Positions 44,430 to 53,724 are shown, counted from the stretch's first letter. The stretch is DNA of 64,000 nt from Burkholderiaceae bacterium (GCA_023954015.1 JAMLIS010000004.1:124001-188000), one strand, 5' to 3'. Notes: generated from the letters alone by a model not told the origin. Program-made: numbers and translations.

Positions 44430-47117
44430 TCAGTTCAATGCCAGGCGCGCGCGGATCGTCCCGGTTTCGCGATCGGGCTCGAGCGAGAATCCGAGCCGGC
44501 TCGCCAGCCGCAGCATGTCGTCGTTCTCGCCGAGAATCTCGCCGACGATCTCGCGCGTTCCCTGGCGGCGGCAGTAGTCGACGATCTTCGACAGCAGCAG
44601 GCGGCCGAGTCCCTGTCCCTTGAGGTCGGAGCGCACGAGGATCGCGAATTCGGCGGCGACGTTGTCCGGATCGGTGACGGTGCGCACGACGCCCAGCGTC
44701 TCGGCCTCGCCGTTCTCGCCGGCCGCGGCAGCGATGAATGCCATCTCGCGGTCGTAGTCGATCTGCGTGAGCCGCGCCATCTGCGAGTGTCCGAGCTGGC
44801 GCACCGAATCGAAGAAGCGGAAGCGCAGGTCCTCGGGCGTCATGTGGTCGAGCAACGTCTGGTGCGCCGGTTCGTCCTCGGGGCGAATCGGCCGCAGCAG
44901 GATCTCGCGCCCGCTTCGAAGAGCCGCCTTCTCCTCCAGGTTCTTCGGATACGGACGGATCGCCAATCGACCCGGCCGGCGCGCGGATGCGTCGACCCGC
45001 ATGTGCGCATCGACGCAGACCACGCCCGCGTCGCCGGCGAACAGTGGATTGATGTCGATCTCGACGATCTCCGGAAGATCGACGACGAGCTGCGATACCT
45101 GGACGAGCGTGAGGCAGATGGCGCCCACGTCCGCGGCCGGCCGGTCGCGATACGCGCCGAGCAGCTTGTCGATGCGCGTGCGCGCGATGAGTTCGCGCGC
45201 CAGCGGCAGGTTCAGCGGCGGCAGCCCGATCGCGTGATCGCGGATGACCTCCACCGCCCGCCCGCCTTCGCCGAACAGGATCACCGGGCCGAACAGCGGA
45301 TCGGTCGTCACGCCGACGATCAGCTGGCGCGCGTTTCGCCGCGGCACCATCGGCTGCAGCGTGAAGCCGGTGATGCGCGCGTTCGGCATGCGTTCGGAGA
45401 CGCGCCGCGTCATGCCGAGCGCCGCAGTGCGAACGGCGTCGGCGCTTTCCAGGTTCAGCGCCACGCCGCCCACGTCCCACTTGCGGGCGATGTCGGGCGA
45501 CAGCACGGTGAGCGCGATCGGATAACCGATGGTCTCGGCGACCTGCGCCGCATGCTCGAGCGACTCGGCGATGCGGGTCGGGACGACCGGAATGCCGTAG
45601 GCGGCGAGCACCGCCTTCGCATCGGGTTCGGACAGCAGCGCGCTGCCGGAGGCGAGCGCACGCTCGACGACGGCTCGTGCCGCAGCGACGTCGGGCCGGA
45701 ATTCACTCGGCAACGACGGCGGCGTCTGCATCAGCATTTCCTGGTTGCGGTGAAAGTTCACCACGTGCAGGAAGGCTTTCACCGCGCTCGACGGCGTCTC
45801 GTAAGTGGGCAGGCCGGCCTCGGCGAACAGCCGTCGCGGCGCGGTCGCCGCACCGGCGCCCACCCAGCAGGTGAGAATGCGCGCCGCGCGCAGCTCGCGC
45901 GCGACGCCGATCACCGCCTGTGCGGCTTCCTCGCCCCGCGTGGTCGCGGTCGGCGCGTGCATGACGAGTGCCGCGTTCACGCCGGGATCGGCCAGCACCG
46001 CCTTCAGGCAATCTGCGTAGCGCCGACCCGGAGCGTTGACGCCTACGTCCACCGGATTGCCCGGCGACGAGGCGGCCGGCAACAGCTCGGCCAGGCGCCG
46101 CGTCGTGTCGTCGCCCAGGCGCGCGCAGCTGCCCCCGCCGAGCAGCAACTCGTCGAGTGCCATCAGGCCGGCGCCGCCGCCGTTGTGGATGATCGCCAGC
46201 TTCTCGCCGCGGAACGCCTTCGCGCGACTGAGCGTCTCGACCGCGTCGAACAGTTCGTCGATGTCGTACACGCGAAGAATGCCGGCGCGCCGCAGCGCCG
46301 CATCGAAGACGTCGTCCGGGCGCGCCAGCGCCCCCGAAAGCGTGGCCGGCGACTCGAGATCGGCGTCGTCGCGGGCAACGCGACCCGCCTTCACGGCGAG
46401 CACCGGCTTGTTGCGCGCCGCCGCGCGCGCGGCCGCCATGAAATTGCGCCGCTCGCGGATCCGCTCGATGTACAGCAGGATCGCGTCGGTGTCGGGATCG
46501 CTGCCCAGGTAGTCGAGAACGTCGCCGAAGTCGATGTCGTCGCAGTCGCCGAGCGCGACGAAATGCGAAAAGCCGATTCCCTTGGCGCGTGCCCAGTCGA
46601 GCACCGCGGTGCACAGCGCCCCCGACTGGGAAACGAAAGCGAGCTTGCCGGGCAACGCCGACACGTGGCTCAGGCTCGCGTTCAGGCCGACTCGCGGCAC
46701 GAGCACGCCCAGGCTGCCCGCGCCGAGTACGCGCATCGAATGCCGGCGTGCGGCGGCGAGCATCGCCTCGCGCACCGACGCGCCGCCGGGATCGCGTCGG
46801 CCCGGCAGATCGTCGTGCACGACGATTGCCACCCGCGTGCCGCGCCGGCCGAGCGCGTCGATCGACGCGGCGATGGTCGGCGCAGGGCTGCAGATCACGG
46901 CAAGCTCCGGCGCCTGCGGCAGGCTGTCGACGTCGGGATAGGTGAGCACGCCCGCGACCGAGCGATAGCGCGGATTCACCGGCATTACCGGCGCGTCGAT
47001 CCCTCCCTCGAGCAGGTTGCGCATCAGCACGTTGCCGACGTGGCGCGGCTTGTTCGACGCGCCGACCACTGCGACCGAGCGCGGCTCGAACAGGTGAACG
47101 AGGCTGCGGACGCTCAT
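44430..47117 (-). CDS. Pat-like protein acetyltransferase (ADP-forming acyl-CoA synthetase domain + GNAT)
   Basis: 895 residues. An N-terminal CoA-binding domain (LFEPRSVAVVGASNKPRHVG), a succinyl-CoA ligase-like part (FVSQSGALCTAVLDWARAKG) and an ATP-grasp part (around 490-700) form the NDP-forming acyl-CoA synthetase module. A GNAT acetyltransferase domain follows at about 720-885 (RSDLKGQGLGRLLLSKIVDY is the acetyl-CoA loop). This layout is that of Pat/YfiQ, which acetylates the catalytic lysine of AMP-forming CoA ligases. Two such ligases lie in this window. The ATG at 47117 overlaps the DUF808 stop; the long frame upstream is not coding. Confidence 0.92.
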   Translation of the reverse strand: MSVRSLVHLFEPRSVAVVGASNKPRHVGNVLMRNLLEGGIDAPVMPVNPRYRSVAGVLTYPDVDSLPQAPELAVICSPAPTIAASIDALGRRGTRVAIVVHDDLPGRRDPGGASVREAMLAAARRHSMRVLGAGSLGVLVPRVGLNASLSHVSALPGKLAFVSQSGALCTAVLDWARAKGIGFSHFVALGDCDDIDFGDVLDYLGSDPDTDAILLYIERIRERRNFMAAARAAARNKPVLAVKAGRVARDDADLESPATLSGALARPDDVFDAALRRAGILRVYDIDELFDAVETLSRAKAFRGEKLAIIHNGGGAGLMALDELLLGGGSCARLGDDTTRRLAELLPAASSPGNPVDVGVNAPGRRYADCLKAVLADPGVNAALVMHAPTATTRGEEAAQAVIGVARELRAARILTCWVGAGAATAPRRLFAEAGLPTYETPSSAVKAFLHVVNFHRNQEMLMQTPPSLPSEFRPDVAAARAVVERALASGSALLSEPDAKAVLAAYGIPVVPTRIAESLEHAAQVAETIGYPIALTVLSPDIARKWDVGGVALNLESADAVRTAALGMTRRVSERMPNARITGFTLQPMVPRRNARQLIVGVTTDPLFGPVILFGEGGRAVEVIRDHAIGLPPLNLPLARELIARTRIDKLLGAYRDRPAADVGAICLTLVQVSQLVVDLPEIVEIDINPLFAGDAGVVCVDAHMRVDASARRPGRLAIRPYPKNLEEKAALRSGREILLRPIRPEDEPAHQTLLDHMTPEDLRFRFFDSVRQLGHSQMARLTQIDYDREMAFIAAAAGENGEAETLGVVRTVTDPDNVAAEFAILVRSDLKGQGLGRLLLSKIVDYCRRQGTREIVGEILGENDDMLRLASRLGFSLEPDRETGTIRARLALN

Positions 47118-48073
47118 CGCGTATCGACCGGGCGCAGGGCGGAGATTGCGCGCTGCCCGCCGAGCACCGCGGCGAGAACGACGGCACCGACGACGACGCC
47201 GATCGCCGCGTTCAAGAGCATCGGCCCGAGCATCCCGACCACGTCGCCGAAGATCGGCGCATCGTCGATCGGGTCGATCAGCCGCTCGAGCCACGACTCG
47301 ACGCCGGGAACGCCGTGCGAGAGGATGCCGCCGCCGACGAGGAACATCGCCGCCGTGCCGACGACCGACAGCGTCTTCATCAACCACGGCGAGGCGCGCA
47401 CGACGGCAGCGCCGAACAGCCGCTGCATGCGATCGAGGAAGCCGGCACCGCGCTGCGCGAGCAGGCGCAGGCCCAGGTCGTCTAGCTTGACGATGCCGGC
47501 GACGAGACCGTAGACGCCGACGGTCATCAGCACTGCGACGGCGGCGAGAACGCCGACCTTCACGGCGAAGCCGGCGGCCGCTACCGCACCGAGCGAGATC
47601 GTGATGATCTCGGCCGACAGGATGAAGTCGGTGCGCACCGCGCCTTCGATCTTCGTCTTCTCCATCGTCTCGGGCGCTTTCGCAGGCATCGCCTGGCCGT
47701 CGACCGGCGCAGCCGGAGCGCGCGTCGCATGCCGCTTGCCGTGGAACAGGCGATGCGCGATCTTCTCGAAGCCTTCGTAGCAGAGGTATGCACCGCCGGC
47801 CATCAGCAGCGGCGCGATCGCCCACGGCGCGAAGGCGCTTATCGCCAGTGCAGCCGGCACGAGGATCACCTTGTTGCGAAGCGAACCCTTGGCCACCGCC
47901 CAGACCACGGGCAGTTCGCGATCGGCATGAACGCCGGAGACCTGCTGCGCGTTCAGGGCAAGATCGTCGCCGAGCACGCCCACGGTCTTCCTGGTCGCGA
48001 CCTTCGTCATCGTGGAGACGTCGTCGAGGACGCTCGCGATGTCGTCGAGAAGTGCGAGCAGCGTCGTCGCCAT
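47114..48073 (-). CDS. DUF808 family inner-membrane protein (YedI-like)
   Basis: 319-residue membrane protein. It opens ATTLLALLDDIASVLDDVST, and the family blocks ATRKTVGVLGDDLALNAQQV and KIEGAVRTDFILSAEIITIS are present, with five to six hydrophobic segments in the C-terminal two thirds. Function of the family is unknown. ATG 48073 is chosen over one nine codons upstream because the family begins there. It overlaps the acetyltransferase gene and starts just after the cytochrome gene. Confidence 0.92.
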   Translation of the reverse strand: MATTLLALLDDIASVLDDVSTMTKVATRKTVGVLGDDLALNAQQVSGVHADRELPVVWAVAKGSLRNKVILVPAALAISAFAPWAIAPLLMAGGAYLCYEGFEKIAHRLFHGKRHATRAPAAPVDGQAMPAKAPETMEKTKIEGAVRTDFILSAEIITISLGAVAAAGFAVKVGVLAAVAVLMTVGVYGLVAGIVKLDDLGLRLLAQRGAGFLDRMQRLFGAAVVRASPWLMKTLSVVGTAAMFLVGGGILSHGVPGVESWLERLIDPIDDAPIFGDVVGMLGPMLLNAAIGVVVGAVVLAAVLGGQRAISALRPVDTR

Positions 48074-48078
48074 GGCAC

Positions 48079-48453
48079 CTAGCGCGCCGCCACGCCGCAC
48101 AGGTCCTGCGGACAGGGAAAATGGTAGTAGCGCTCGTTCAGGTACTGCGCCACCGCATCGATCTCGTCGCGCTGCCAGGCGCCGCCGAGGAAGCGATCCC
48201 AGCGCCAGACGTACGCGCGGATCTGGTCGAAGTCGCCGGCGCGCCGCGGGTCGCGCGAGTGAACGCTGCGTTCGTGGCAGCCGGTGCAGCGACTTTCGTA
48301 GAGCGCAGCGCCGAGCGAACCGGGTTGCGCCGCCCGTGCGGAGTGCAGGCCGGTGCTCGCAGCCGCTACGACGGCGAGGAGTGCGCCGGCGGCCCGTACC
48401 GACGCGGGGCGACGCGCGCGCGGCACGGCCGCGCGGTGCGGGCGTGGCTTCAT
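48079..48453 (-). CDS. Small c-type cytochrome, periplasmic
   Basis: 124-residue protein. A twin-arginine-poor Sec signal sequence (about 1-42, ending LHSARAAQ) leads to a short domain with one haem-binding motif, CTGCHERSVH. A second ligand Met is not obvious; the C-terminal HFPCPQDLC has two further cysteines. ATG 48453 has GGAG seven bases upstream. It lies 94 bases downstream of sdhB on the same strand and may accept electrons in the same chain. Confidence 0.85.
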   Translation of the reverse strand: MKPRPHRAAVPRARRPASVRAAGALLAVVAAASTGLHSARAAQPGSLGAALYESRCTGCHERSVHSRDPRRAGDFDQIRAYVWRWDRFLGGAWQRDEIDAVAQYLNERYYHFPCPQDLCGVAAR

Positions 48454-48547
48454 CGAGATCTCCCGTGGACCGTGATCGACGGGCTCCAATGTACGCGAGA
48501 AAGCCAGGGATCCGGCCGCCGCGGGCTTCTCGACGGCGCCTGCGCCG

Positions 48548-49243
48548 CTACGAGGAATCCTTCACCAGCGCAGTGCGAATCTGCTCGATGGCGTGCGACG
48601 GGCTCAGGCCCTTCGGGCAGACTTCGGTGCAGTTCATGATCGTGCGGCAGCGATACAGGCGATATACGTCGTCGAGAAAGGCCAGGCGCTCGCTGCGCGC
48701 CGTGTCTCGGCTATCGGTGATGAAGCGCCAGGCCTGCAGCAGCCCGGCCGGCCCGATGAACTTGTCGGGGTTCCACCAGTACGACGGGCAGAAACCGCTG
48801 CAGCAGGCGCACAGGATGCATTCGTACAGGCCGTTCAGCCGCTCGCGCTCGTCGGGTGACTGCAGCCGCTCGCGCTCGGGCATCGGACGATCGTCGACCA
48901 CGTACGGACGGATCGCGTGGTAGTGCGCGAAGAACTGCGTCATGTCGACGACCAGATCGCGCACCACCGGAAAGCCCGGCAACGGCCGCAGCACGACCGG
49001 TTCCTTCAACTCGGATATCGCGTGGATGCAGGCCAGGCCGTTGCGTCCGTTGATGTTCATCGCGTCCGAACCGCAGACGCCCTCGCGGCACGAACGCCGG
49101 AACGAAAGGCTGTCGTCGACTTCCTTCAGGCGCAGCAGCACATCGAGCAGCATCCGGTCGGTGTGACGCAACTCGACCTCGTAGTCCTGCATGCGCGGAC
49201 GCACGTCGACATCGGGGTCGAAGCGGTAGATGCTCACTTTCAT
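48548..49243 (-). CDS. sdhB: Succinate dehydrogenase iron-sulfur subunit
   Basis: 231-residue SdhB. The [2Fe-2S] ligands are Cys52, Cys57, Asp60 (Asp as in E. coli SdhB) and Cys72. The [4Fe-4S] ligands lie in ECILCACCSGFCP (142-153), and the [3Fe-4S] group is Cys199, Cys205 and Cys209 in CRTIMNCTEVCP. ATG 49243 overlaps the sdhD stop in ATGA. No flavoprotein gene sdhA lies between sdhD and sdhB, nor downstream before the cytochrome gene. Confidence 0.96.
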   Translation of the reverse strand: MKVSIYRFDPDVDVRPRMQDYEVELRHTDRMLLDVLLRLKEVDDSLSFRRSCREGVCGSDAMNINGRNGLACIHAISELKEPVVLRPLPGFPVVRDLVVDMTQFFAHYHAIRPYVVDDRPMPERERLQSPDERERLNGLYECILCACCSGFCPSYWWNPDKFIGPAGLLQAWRFITDSRDTARSERLAFLDDVYRLYRCRTIMNCTEVCPKGLSPSHAIEQIRTALVKDSS

Positions 49244-49572
49244 GGCTGCCCCATCAGGATCATCGCGACGCGGATCTGCACCGCAACGAGGAGGAACGCG
49301 ACGACTGCGAGCAACGGCAGGCGCACCGCGGGTGCGTGGACGTAGTCCAGAACGACGTCGCGCACGCCGATCCAGCCGTGCAGCCCCATCGAGACGAAGA
49401 ACGCGAGGATCAGCACGGCGCCATGCGCGCTCGTGGCGAGCGCATGCCAGCGCTCCCAGGCCGAGCCGCCGGTCACGGCCAGCCGGACGATGCCCAATGC
49501 GAGCAGCACGAGGATCGCGATCGCCGAGAAGCGTTGCAGCAGCCACGCCCGCTGCCCGGAGAAGACCCTCAT
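49240..49572 (-). CDS. sdhD: Succinate dehydrogenase membrane anchor, SdhD
   Basis: 110-residue anchor with three membrane helices. SAHGAVLILAFFVSMGLHGW contains a candidate haem-ligating His, and GVRDVVLDYVH matches the quinone-site block of SdhD. The start at 49572 overlaps the sdhC stop (ATGA); an ATG four codons upstream is less likely. It pairs with SdhC to hold haem b and ubiquinone. Confidence 0.92.
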   Translation of the reverse strand: MRVFSGQRAWLLQRFSAIAILVLLALGIVRLAVTGGSAWERWHALATSAHGAVLILAFFVSMGLHGWIGVRDVVLDYVHAPAVRLPLLAVVAFLLVAVQIRVAMILMGQP

Positions 49573-49976
49573 CGCAGCCCCCATGCGAGTAGCCACAGCA
49601 CGGCCGCGACGATGCCGGCGCCGATCGAGATCGCGGCGCTGGTGCGCGCCTGCGGCAGCCGATGGCCGACGCCCACGTCCATGAACAGGTGGCGCACGCC
49701 GGCGAAGATGTGATGCACGAGGGCCCAGACGCCGACGAACAGCAGCGGTGCGTACCACGAGCGCGTCGCGCCGTGCACGACCGAGTCGAAGCCCTGCGGG
49801 CTGCGCAGCGATTCGGCCAGGGCACTTGCCAGCAGCGGCAGCGAGACGGCGAGCACGACCCCGGAGACGCGATGCAGGATCGAAGCGATCGCGCCGACCG
49901 GATAGCGGATCTGCGCGAGATTCAGGAACTTCGGCAACTGCCGAGCCGCACCGGGTGCTGCCGTCTGCCGTTGCAT
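49569..49976 (-). CDS. sdhC: Succinate dehydrogenase cytochrome b556 subunit
   Basis: 135-residue anchor with three helices. SILHRVSGVVLAV (His35, Arg36) is the SdhC signature carrying quinone-site residues, and LVHHIFAGVRHLFMD (His88, 89, 96) contains the haem b ligand. It starts 13 bases after sufT, so it may be the distal part of the SUF transcript. Confidence 0.94.
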   Translation of the reverse strand: MQRQTAAPGAARQLPKFLNLAQIRYPVGAIASILHRVSGVVLAVSLPLLASALAESLRSPQGFDSVVHGATRSWYAPLLFVGVWALVHHIFAGVRHLFMDVGVGHRLPQARTSAAISIGAGIVAAVLWLLAWGLR

Positions 49977-49989
49977 GCCACTCCTCCGG

Positions 49990-50562
49990 CTAGAACATTC
50001 CCATCTCCAGGCGCGCCGCTTCGCTCATCATGTAGCGCGTCCACGGCGGGTCGAAGACCAGGTCGACTTTCGCCTGGTCGACGCCCGGAATCTTCAGCAG
50101 CTTCTCGCGTGCCTCGTCGCACATCAAAGTGCCCATGCCGCACCCCGGTGCGGTGACCGTCATCTGCACGTCCAGGCGAAAGCTGCCGTGATCGATGTTG
50201 CTGCAGACGCAACTGTAGACGAGCCCGAGATTGACGATATCCATCGGGATTTCGGGGTCGTAGCAGGTGCCGAGCACCTTCCAGGCGGCCTCCTCGATCA
50301 GTTCGGGCGTAGGCGCCTTGTCGGCGAAGAGATCCGCGACGCCGGGCACGACGAGCGGCTCGAGTCCGAGCGCTTCTGCATACTGCTCCTCGACGCGGTA
50401 CAGGTTGCCCTCGACCATGACGGTGATCGTGCCGCCCAGGCGCTGCGTCACCTGGCCGGGCCTGCCGGCCATCAGCGTCACCGACGTGCCCCACGGCACC
50501 TCGACGGCAGGACACGATTGCTCGATCGTGAACTCCTGCGCCTGTCCATGTCTGCTGCCCAT
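49990..50562 (-). CDS. sufT: SUF-linked Fe-S assembly protein SufT
   Basis: 190-residue protein with a C-terminal DUF59 (MIP18/PaaD-like) domain: GTCYDPEIPMDIVNLGLVYS, then the conserved TAPGCGMG and VFDPPWTRYMMS. The N-terminal 90 residues are typical of SufT. It helps Fe-S cluster maturation or transfer in SUF systems. ATG 50562; the longer frame upstream overlaps sufU and is unconserved. Confidence 0.9.
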   Translation of the reverse strand: MGSRHGQAQEFTIEQSCPAVEVPWGTSVTLMAGRPGQVTQRLGGTITVMVEGNLYRVEEQYAEALGLEPLVVPGVADLFADKAPTPELIEEAAWKVLGTCYDPEIPMDIVNLGLVYSCVCSNIDHGSFRLDVQMTVTAPGCGMGTLMCDEAREKLLKIPGVDQAKVDLVFDPPWTRYMMSEAARLEMGMF

Positions 50563-50572
50563 CAGTCGTACC

Positions 50573-51025
50573 TCACTCGGTTTTCGCCCGCTCGCCGTGT
50601 CCGGCGAGCGCATTGTGCAGGGTGTGCCAGGCGAGCGTCGCGCACTTCACCCGAACCGGGAATTCGCGCACGCCCGACAGCGCGACCAGCTTTCCGAAAT
50701 CGCGCTCGGGCGGCTGCTGGTCGGTGAGAAGAGCGTGCACGTCGCGAAACAGCGCCTCGATCTCCTCGATCGACCGTCCCTTCACCGCCTCGGTCATCAG
50801 CGAAGCCGACGCGGTGGAGATCGCGCAGCCGTGGCCGACGAAACTCACGTCGTCGACGCGCCCGTCGCTCACGCGCAGATAGACGGTGAGCTGGTCTCCG
50901 CACAGCGGGTTGTGCCCGTCGGCACTCCGATCGGCCTCGGGCATTTCGTGAAAGTTCCGCGGCTTGCGGTTGTGATCGAAGATCACTTCCTGGTACAGCT
51001 CGCGAAGATCGCCGCGCGAATTCAT
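50573..51025 (-). CDS. sufU: SUF system scaffold/sulfur acceptor SufU
   Basis: 150-residue IscU-fold protein. Conserved cysteines are in NPLCGDQL and GHGCAIS, and a late one in VKCATLAWHTL, the usual SufU trio. The insertion after residue 90 is typical of SufU rather than IscU. It accepts sulfur from SufS. ATG 51025, 76 bases downstream of sufS across a small tandem repeat. Confidence 0.94.
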   Translation of the reverse strand: MNSRGDLRELYQEVIFDHNRKPRNFHEMPEADRSADGHNPLCGDQLTVYLRVSDGRVDDVSFVGHGCAISTASASLMTEAVKGRSIEEIEALFRDVHALLTDQQPPERDFGKLVALSGVREFPVRVKCATLAWHTLHNALAGHGERAKTE

Positions 51026-51038
51026 CGTGCTTTCTCGC

Positions 51039-51080
51039 CGTCGTTCATGCGTCGTCGTTCATGCGCCGTCGCTCATCTGC
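51039..51080. repeat. Three 14-bp tandem repeats between sufS and sufU
   Basis: CGTCGTTCATGCGT, CGTCGTTCATGCGC and a diverged third copy, CGTCGCTCATCTGC, run head to tail (51039-51052, 51053-51066, 51067-51080). On the coding strand each holds an out-of-frame or stop-bound ATG. No function is evident; it looks like slippage upstream of the sufU start. Confidence 0.65.
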
Positions 51081-51101
51081 GTCGCCGGTCCGTCCGCCTT
51101 G

Positions 51102-52373
51102 TCATCTGCCGTCGAACAGATCCTGCGCCCGGCGGATCGCCGCCGCCAGTGCATCGACGTCGGACTCGTCGTTGTACAGCGCCAGCGACGCTCGCGCCGT
51201 TCCGGGGATGCCGAAGCGCTTCATCAGCGGCATCGTGCAGTGATGGCCGGCACGGATCGCGACTCCTTCGGTGTCGAGAATCGTCCCGAGATCGTGCGGA
51301 TGGATGCCATCGATCGTGAAGGACAGGATGCCGGCCTTGCCGGGAGCGGTTCCGATCAACCGCAGGCCCGGAATGGATTCGAGCGCGCGCGTTCCGTACG
51401 CCAGCAGCGCGTGTTCGTGCGCCGCGATGCGCTCGATGCCGACCTCACGCAGGTAGTCGATCGCTGCGCCGAGCGCCACGACTCCCGCGATGTTCGGCGT
51501 GCCCGCCTCGAAACGCTGCGGCGCGTCGGCCCAGGTACTCGCCTCGAAAGCGACGGTGCGGATCATGTCGCCGCCACCCTGCCACGGAGGCATCGCCTGC
51601 AGCAGGTCGTACCGGCCGTACAGCGCGCCGACGCCGGTGGGCCCGTACACCTTGTGTCCGGAGAATGCGTAGAAGTCGCAGCCGATCGACTGCACGTCGA
51701 CCGCCGTGTGCGCGACCGCCTGGGCGCCATCGACGAGCACCATCGCACCGACCGCGTGCGCGCGCTGCACGAGTCGAGCGACCGGATTGACGGTTCCGAG
51801 GGCGTTCGAGACGTGCGCCACCGCGACGAGCCGGGTGCGCGCTCCGAGCATCGCGTCGAAGGCATCGAGATCGAGCGCACCGCCGTCGCCGATCGGCGCC
51901 ACGCGCAACACGGCTCCTGTCTGCGCACAGGCGAGCTGCCACGGAACGATGTTGGAGTGGTGCTCCATCGTCGTGACGAGGATTTCGTCGCCGGGCTTCA
52001 GGTTCGATCGCGCCCAGCTGTTCGCGACCAGGTTGACCGCCTCGGTCGTGCCCCGCGTGAAGACGATCTCGTCGCTGCGCTGCGCGTTCAGCAACGCGCG
52101 TACGCGCTCGCGCGATTCCTCGTACAGATCGGTGGAATGCTGCGAAAGCCAGTGCACGCCGCGATGGATGTTCGCGTTCGACTCGCGGTAGTAGCGCGCC
52201 TCGGCGTCGATCACCGACTCGGGTTTCTGGGTCGTCGCGGCATTGTCGAGATAGACCAGACGCTTGCCGCGCACCCGCCGCGACAGGATCGGGAAGTCGG
52301 CCGCGCGGCTCGCCACGCCGGCGGTCGGCGCCGCTTCGCCGGCCACGCTCCCGCTCTGCAGTGCAACGCTCAT
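51102..52373 (-). CDS. sufS: Cysteine desulfurase SufS
   Basis: 423-residue pyridoxal-phosphate enzyme that removes sulfur from cysteine for Fe-S clusters. YLDNAATTQKPESVI opens the fold, the PLP lysine is in FSGHKVYGPTGVG, and the catalytic cysteine is in RAGHHCTMPLM near the C terminus. ATG 52373 begins just before the family start; the frame upstream overlaps sufD and is ignored. Confidence 0.96.
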   Translation of the reverse strand: MSVALQSGSVAGEAAPTAGVASRAADFPILSRRVRGKRLVYLDNAATTQKPESVIDAEARYYRESNANIHRGVHWLSQHSTDLYEESRERVRALLNAQRSDEIVFTRGTTEAVNLVANSWARSNLKPGDEILVTTMEHHSNIVPWQLACAQTGAVLRVAPIGDGGALDLDAFDAMLGARTRLVAVAHVSNALGTVNPVARLVQRAHAVGAMVLVDGAQAVAHTAVDVQSIGCDFYAFSGHKVYGPTGVGALYGRYDLLQAMPPWQGGGDMIRTVAFEASTWADAPQRFEAGTPNIAGVVALGAAIDYLREVGIERIAAHEHALLAYGTRALESIPGLRLIGTAPGKAGILSFTIDGIHPHDLGTILDTEGVAIRAGHHCTMPLMKRFGIPGTARASLALYNDESDVDALAAAIRRAQDLFDGR

Positions 52374-52383
52374 CGGACTCGCC

Positions 52384-53724
52384 TCATTGCAGTTCCTCCA
52401 GCGCCCGATCGAGCTGCGCCCCGCCCGGCAACCGGACCAGCAGCGCCGCCCGTGCCCGGCGCTGCAACGAGGCGACGCCGATGCGCGACAGCGACTCGGC
52501 GGCGAAGGCCCACGTGAGGAGGTTGCGCGAGCGTTCCTCGTCGATGCCGCGCGAGCGCAGATAGAACAGCGCCGCTTCGTCGATGCGCCCGACGGTGGCG
52601 CCATGCGCGCACTTCACGTCGTCGGCGTAGATCTCCAGCTCCGGGCGCGCGTCGGACTCCGCCTGGCGCGACAGCAGCAGGTTGTCGGTGCGCTGGATCG
52701 CATCGGTCCGCAGCGCGCCGGGCGCGACCACGATTCGGCCGGCGAACACGCCGCGCCCGGCATCGTCGACGATGCCGCGATAGAACTCGCGGCTCGTGCC
52801 GTGCGGCTCGGCGTGGTCGATCACCGTGTGGTGGTCGACGTGACGCTTCCCGTCGACGTGGTACAGCCCGTTGAACAGCGCCTCGCAGCCCGTGCCGCCG
52901 AAGCGCGTGACGATGTCGTTGCGCGCCAGCCGCGCGCCGAAGGACAGCGAATGCGAGGCGAACATCGAGCCGCGCGCCTGGCGCGCCTCGATGCGCGCGA
53001 GATGGACGGCGCGCTCGGAGTCCTGCTGGAACTTCAGGTGGGTGATGCGAGCGTCGGCGGCGCAGTCGATGCGCGTGACGACATTCGACAGCAGCGGCTC
53101 GTCGTGCACCTTCACGTGATGCTCGACGATCGTCGCCTGCGCGCCGGCTTCGGCAACGACCAGATTGCGCACGTGGATCGCCGCGTGCGCAGTGGCGCCG
53201 ACGAATACGAGATGGATCGGCTGGTCGACGACGACGCCGCGCCGCAACTGCACGAAGGCGCCGTCGGCGGCGAATGCGGTGTTCAGGGCGGTGGGGCTGT
53301 AGCCGTCTCCGGCCGCGCCGAAATGCGCCTCGACGCGCTCGGGCGCCTCCTCGAGCAGGCGGGCGAGCGGCGCCACCTCGGCGCCGTCGGGCAGAACGCC
53401 GGGCGACGAAAGCGCAGGTGCGTGAGTGCCGTCGACGAACACCGACCAGTGGCCGTTGTCGCTTTCGCGCAATGCGTCGACGACGGAGCGCAGTTGCGCG
53501 GCGAAGCGCTGAGGCGCGTCGGCAGCCGGCGCGACGAAGCTCTCCTGGTCGAGCGAGAGCAGCGACGTGTGGCGCCAGGCGTCGGAGCGCGCGCTCGGCC
53601 AGCCTTCGTCGACGAAGCGCTCGAAGGCGCGTTGCCGTGTCCCTGCCAGCCACGGCAGCGCGGCGCCGGCCAGCCGCGGTGCGCGGTCCCGAAACGCCGC
53701 GGCCCAGGGCTGAACCGCATTCAT
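52384..53724 (-). CDS. sufD: Fe-S cluster assembly protein SufD
   Basis: 446-residue beta-helix protein, partner of SufB and SufC in the scaffold complex. Recognisable parts are the N-terminal helical piece (RQRAFERFVDEGWPSARSDA), the beta-helix (DHHTVIDHAEPHGTSREFYR) and the conserved ending EIYADDVKCAHGATVGRID followed by LFYLRSRGI. ATG 53724 overlaps the sufC stop. Confidence 0.94.
   Translation of the reverse strand: MNAVQPWAAAFRDRAPRLAGAALPWLAGTRQRAFERFVDEGWPSARSDAWRHTSLLSLDQESFVAPAADAPQRFAAQLRSVVDALRESDNGHWSVFVDGTHAPALSSPGVLPDGAEVAPLARLLEEAPERVEAHFGAAGDGYSPTALNTAFAADGAFVQLRRGVVVDQPIHLVFVGATAHAAIHVRNLVVAEAGAQATIVEHHVKVHDEPLLSNVVTRIDCAADARITHLKFQQDSERAVHLARIEARQARGSMFASHSLSFGARLARNDIVTRFGGTGCEALFNGLYHVDGKRHVDHHTVIDHAEPHGTSREFYRGIVDDAGRGVFAGRIVVAPGALRTDAIQRTDNLLLSRQAESDARPELEIYADDVKCAHGATVGRIDEAALFYLRSRGIDEERSRNLLTWAFAAESLSRIGVASLQRRARAALLVRLPGGAQLDRALEELQ

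Noticed and set aside
40974..47513. Plus-strand open frame of 2179 codons across the amidohydrolase, kinase and acetyltransferase genes
   Set aside because: Its translation is Arg/His/Asp-rich with no domain, and it runs antisense or out of frame to three clearly recognisable genes. It is a high-GC shadow frame.
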